From Nitrospirota bacterium (lineage in GTDB: Bacteria > Nitrospirota > JACRHJ01), in contig DAHWTK010000010.1 in the NCBI GenBank assembly GCA_027328825.1, forward strand, positions 1-13,483: a DNA stretch of 13,483 bases. Reading direction: 5' to 3'. Each line of letters starts with the position of its first letter. Position 1 is the first letter of the stretch. The translations under genes were made by a program, and so were the position numbers. Below the pieces are notes generated by a model. It made no database searches and had not been told where the DNA came from. It was given only the letters and a program-made list of their open reading frames with translations. Shown here piece after piece: positions 11,951 to 13,483 of this stretch.

Positions 11951-13006
11951 ATGGCCTGGAAAGGGATAATAGAAGAATACAGGGAGTTCCTGCCGGTAAC
12001 GGCGAAGACGCCGGTAATAACGCTTCTTGAGGGTAATACGCCGCTTGTGCGGACGAAGAACCTGGCGAAACTTATCAACCCGAAGCTCGACATTTATCTG
12101 AAGTTCGACGGGGCGAACCCGACCGGCTCGTTCAAGGACAGGGGTATGACGATGGCCATATCCAAGGCCGTGGAGGAGGGCTCCGGCGCGGTCATCTGCG
12201 CGTCCACCGGGAACACGTCCGCCGCCGCCGCCGCATATGCCGCGCGAGCCGGGATAAAGGCCTTCGTGCTCATTCCGGAGGGTAAGATTGCGCTCGGCAA
12301 GCTTGCCCAGGCTATGATGCACGGAGCGAGGGTGATACAGATTGAAGGCAATTTCGACGAGGCCCTGCGCATTGTTCGGGAGGTGTCTGCGAAATATCCG
12401 ATTACGCTTGTCAACTCCGTCAACCCGTATCGCATCGAAGGCCAGACATCCGCAGCGTACGAGATATGCGACGCGCTTGGTGGTCCGCCGGACTTCCACG
12501 CCCTGCCTGTCGGAAATGCCGGCAACATCAGCGCATACTGGAAGGGTTACAATAGATACAAAGAGGCCGGGAAAATAAACTCGCTTCCCATAATGACCGG
12601 TTTCCAGGCGGCAGGCGCGGCGCCGATTGTCCTGGGGAGACCTGTGGAAAAGCCGGAGACAATCGCAACCGCGATACGCATCGGCAACCCTGCATCATGG
12701 AAGACCGCCGAGGCCGCAAGGGACGAGTCCGGAGGCGTAATAGACATGGTTACGGACGAAGAGATTATCGAGGCATATAAACTCGTGGCCGCTACGGAGG
12801 GGATATTCTGCGAGCCGGCATCCGCCGCGAGCATCGCGGGCGTGATAAAATTAAATAATCTCGGCTACTACAAGGGGGAGGCGCGCATAGTCTGCACGCT
12901 GACCGGCCACGGCCTGAAAGACCCGGATACGGCAATAAAGGTATCCGCCAAGCCGCTTTCCATCAAGGGGACGATGGACGAGGTGATGAAGGCGCTGGGG
13001 TATTAA
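11951..13006 (+). CDS. thrC: Threonine synthase
   Basis: ThrC converts O-phosphohomoserine to threonine with pyridoxal phosphate, the last step of the pathway. The 351-residue product belongs to the short, fold-type II form. The substrate loop GNTPLV (28-33), the cofactor lysine in NPTGSFKDRG (Lys62), the glycine/serine loop CASTGNTSAAAA, the phosphate-binding GNAGNIS and the terminal CTLTGHGLKDP are all present. The MAWKGIIEEYREFLPVT beginning is the usual start for this group, so the ATG at 11951 is accepted even though it directly abuts the antitoxin stop. It should use the product of a homoserine kinase, which is not encoded in this window. Composition returns here to the high GC of hom, so thrC belongs to the ancestral operon and the AT-rich block before it does not. 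A likely signal-peptide ankyrin gene follows within about 15 bases. Confidence 0.97.
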   Translation: MAWKGIIEEYREFLPVTAKTPVITLLEGNTPLVRTKNLAKLINPKLDIYLKFDGANPTGSFKDRGMTMAISKAVEEGSGAVICASTGNTSAAAAAYAARAGIKAFVLIPEGKIALGKLAQAMMHGARVIQIEGNFDEALRIVREVSAKYPITLVNSVNPYRIEGQTSAAYEICDALGGPPDFHALPVGNAGNISAYWKGYNRYKEAGKINSLPIMTGFQAAGAAPIVLGRPVEKPETIATAIRIGNPASWKTAEAARDESGGVIDMVTDEEIIEAYKLVAATEGIFCEPASAASIAGVIKLNNLGYYKGEARIVCTLTGHGLKDPDTAIKVSAKPLSIKGTMDEVMKALGY

Positions 13007-13015
13007 AGCGGGGAT

Positions 13016-13041
13016 GTCATTCTGAGCACAGCGAAGAATCT
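13016..13041. repeat. Dispersed-repeat-like 26-mer at the 5' end of the ankyrin gene
   Basis: The segment reads GTCATTCTGAGC, then ACAGCGAAGAATCT. It closely resembles, with about two differences by memory, a short repeat with core CATTCTGAGC...GCGAAGAATC that recurs in intergenic DNA of many unrelated bacterial genomes. It lies between the thrC stop and the signal-peptide coding region and covers the place where the start codon should be. Recurrence in this genome cannot be tested here. Confidence 0.5.
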
Positions 13042-13483
13042 GGTTTTAATTCTCGCCGTATTTTTGTTGCCTGCATCCGCAGTTGCAGGGCAGGAGAAGA
13101 CGCTCTTCGACGCTATAAGGGCGGGAGACGTTGCTGGCGTACGCGCGCTTATCAGTAGGCATGCGGATGTAAATGCGCGAGATAATCACGGAGCGACGCC
13201 GCTTATTCACGCCTCGGCGGACGGCATGAAAGGCGCCGTGCGCGCGCTTCTCGTCGCAGGTGCGAATCCTAACTTCAGCGACAGGGACGGTTCGACGGCG
13301 CTTATGGCCGCGGCGTTCAACGGTTATACGGTTATAGCGGCGATGCTCATTAAAAGCGGCGCAAACGTCAACGCCCGCGCGAAAACCGGAGAAACGGCGC
13401 TCGTCTACTCGGCTGTAACGGGGCATGAGGGTGCAGTGAGACTTCTCCTCGAGAGAAAAGCGAATCCGAATATAAGAAACAAG
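13022..13483 (+). CDS. Exported ankyrin-repeat protein, partial (C-terminus outside window)
   Basis: An open frame continues to the right edge. A signal-peptide-like core (KNLVLILAVFLLPASAVAG) leads into at least four ankyrin repeats of about 33 residues. Repeat hallmarks are ADVNARDNHGATPLIHAS, GANPNFSDRDGSTALMAAA, GANVNARAKTGETALVYSA and KANPNIRNK at the edge. Such proteins bind other proteins; export suggests a periplasmic or secreted scaffold role, but the partner is unknown. The start is uncertain: no in-frame ATG or GTG exists between the thrC stop and the repeats. The CTG at 13022 (or ATT at 13019) lies five to eight bases after a GGGG stretch (13010-13013) and gives a full signal peptide. 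TTG at 13064 or 13067 would truncate it. An ATG at 13014 is out of frame and ends after three codons. The coordinate given is the CTG choice. Confidence 0.78.
   Translation, partial: MSTAKNLVLILAVFLLPASAVAGQEKTLFDAIRAGDVAGVRALISRHADVNARDNHGATPLIHASADGMKGAVRALLVAGANPNFSDRDGSTALMAAAFNGYTVIAAMLIKSGANVNARAKTGETALVYSAVTGHEGAVRLLLERKANPNIRNK

Noticed and set aside
11615..12499. A 294-codon minus-strand frame spanning the toxin-antitoxin pair and thrC
   Set aside because: It crosses three plus-strand genes of different origin and shows no recognisable protein pattern, so it is a shadow.
13014..13025. ATG at 13014 as the ankyrin protein start
   Set aside because: It is in a different frame and reaches a stop after three codons.

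Overview
The window is ordinary bacterial chromosome dominated by core metabolic and replication genes, with one small accessory insert. Base composition is fairly GC-rich. The mix suggests an uncultured Gram-negative anaerobe or microaerophile of the Desulfobacterota/Nitrospirota type: a type III pantothenate kinase, a free-standing AccA, a DnaE with an intact-looking PHP domain, a DUF4911 protein, an exported CxxCH protein and a CheY-like receiver with NtrC-type sequence. This placement is an inference and is not tight. No rRNA, tRNA, CRISPR array, transposase, integrase or origin was seen.

Layout. Positions 1-339 (minus) hold the 5' part of an exported haem-binding/membrane protein running off the window. 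Divergent from it is coaX (442-1212), followed by a good intrinsic terminator. A strong promoter then starts a small unit at 1429: a stand-alone response-regulator receiver and two tandem, about half-identical thioredoxin-fold proteins, the first cytoplasmic and the second exported. This unit runs tail to tail, with overlapping stop codons, into a minus-strand operon read from about 7340 down to 2586: dnaE, a hairpin repeat, accA and a DUF4911 gene.

Divergent from dnaE, a near-consensus promoter at 7425-7453 starts a long plus-strand run with almost no gaps: lipA (lipoyl synthase), a 49-residue membrane peptide, an alaC-like aminotransferase, hom (homoserine dehydrogenase), a two-helix zinc-ribbon protein, a DUF4258/YgiT-type toxin-antitoxin pair, thrC (threonine synthase) and the start of an exported ankyrin-repeat protein. 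hom and thrC give two of the three steps from aspartate semialdehyde to threonine; no homoserine kinase gene lies between or beside them.

The most interesting part is 11017-11950. This segment is AT-richer than its flanks and is wedged between hom and thrC. Its DUF4258 toxin reading frame is broken by a single missing base, while its antitoxin is intact and abuts thrC with no gap, carrying thrC's ribosome-binding site inside its last codons. Other points of note are a promoter placed for leaderless translation of the first gene, a hairpin repeat that extends the accA reading frame at its 5' end, and a dispersed-repeat-like sequence lying exactly where the ankyrin gene should have its start codon. 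I see no complete unknown system; the novelty is in arrangement and decay.
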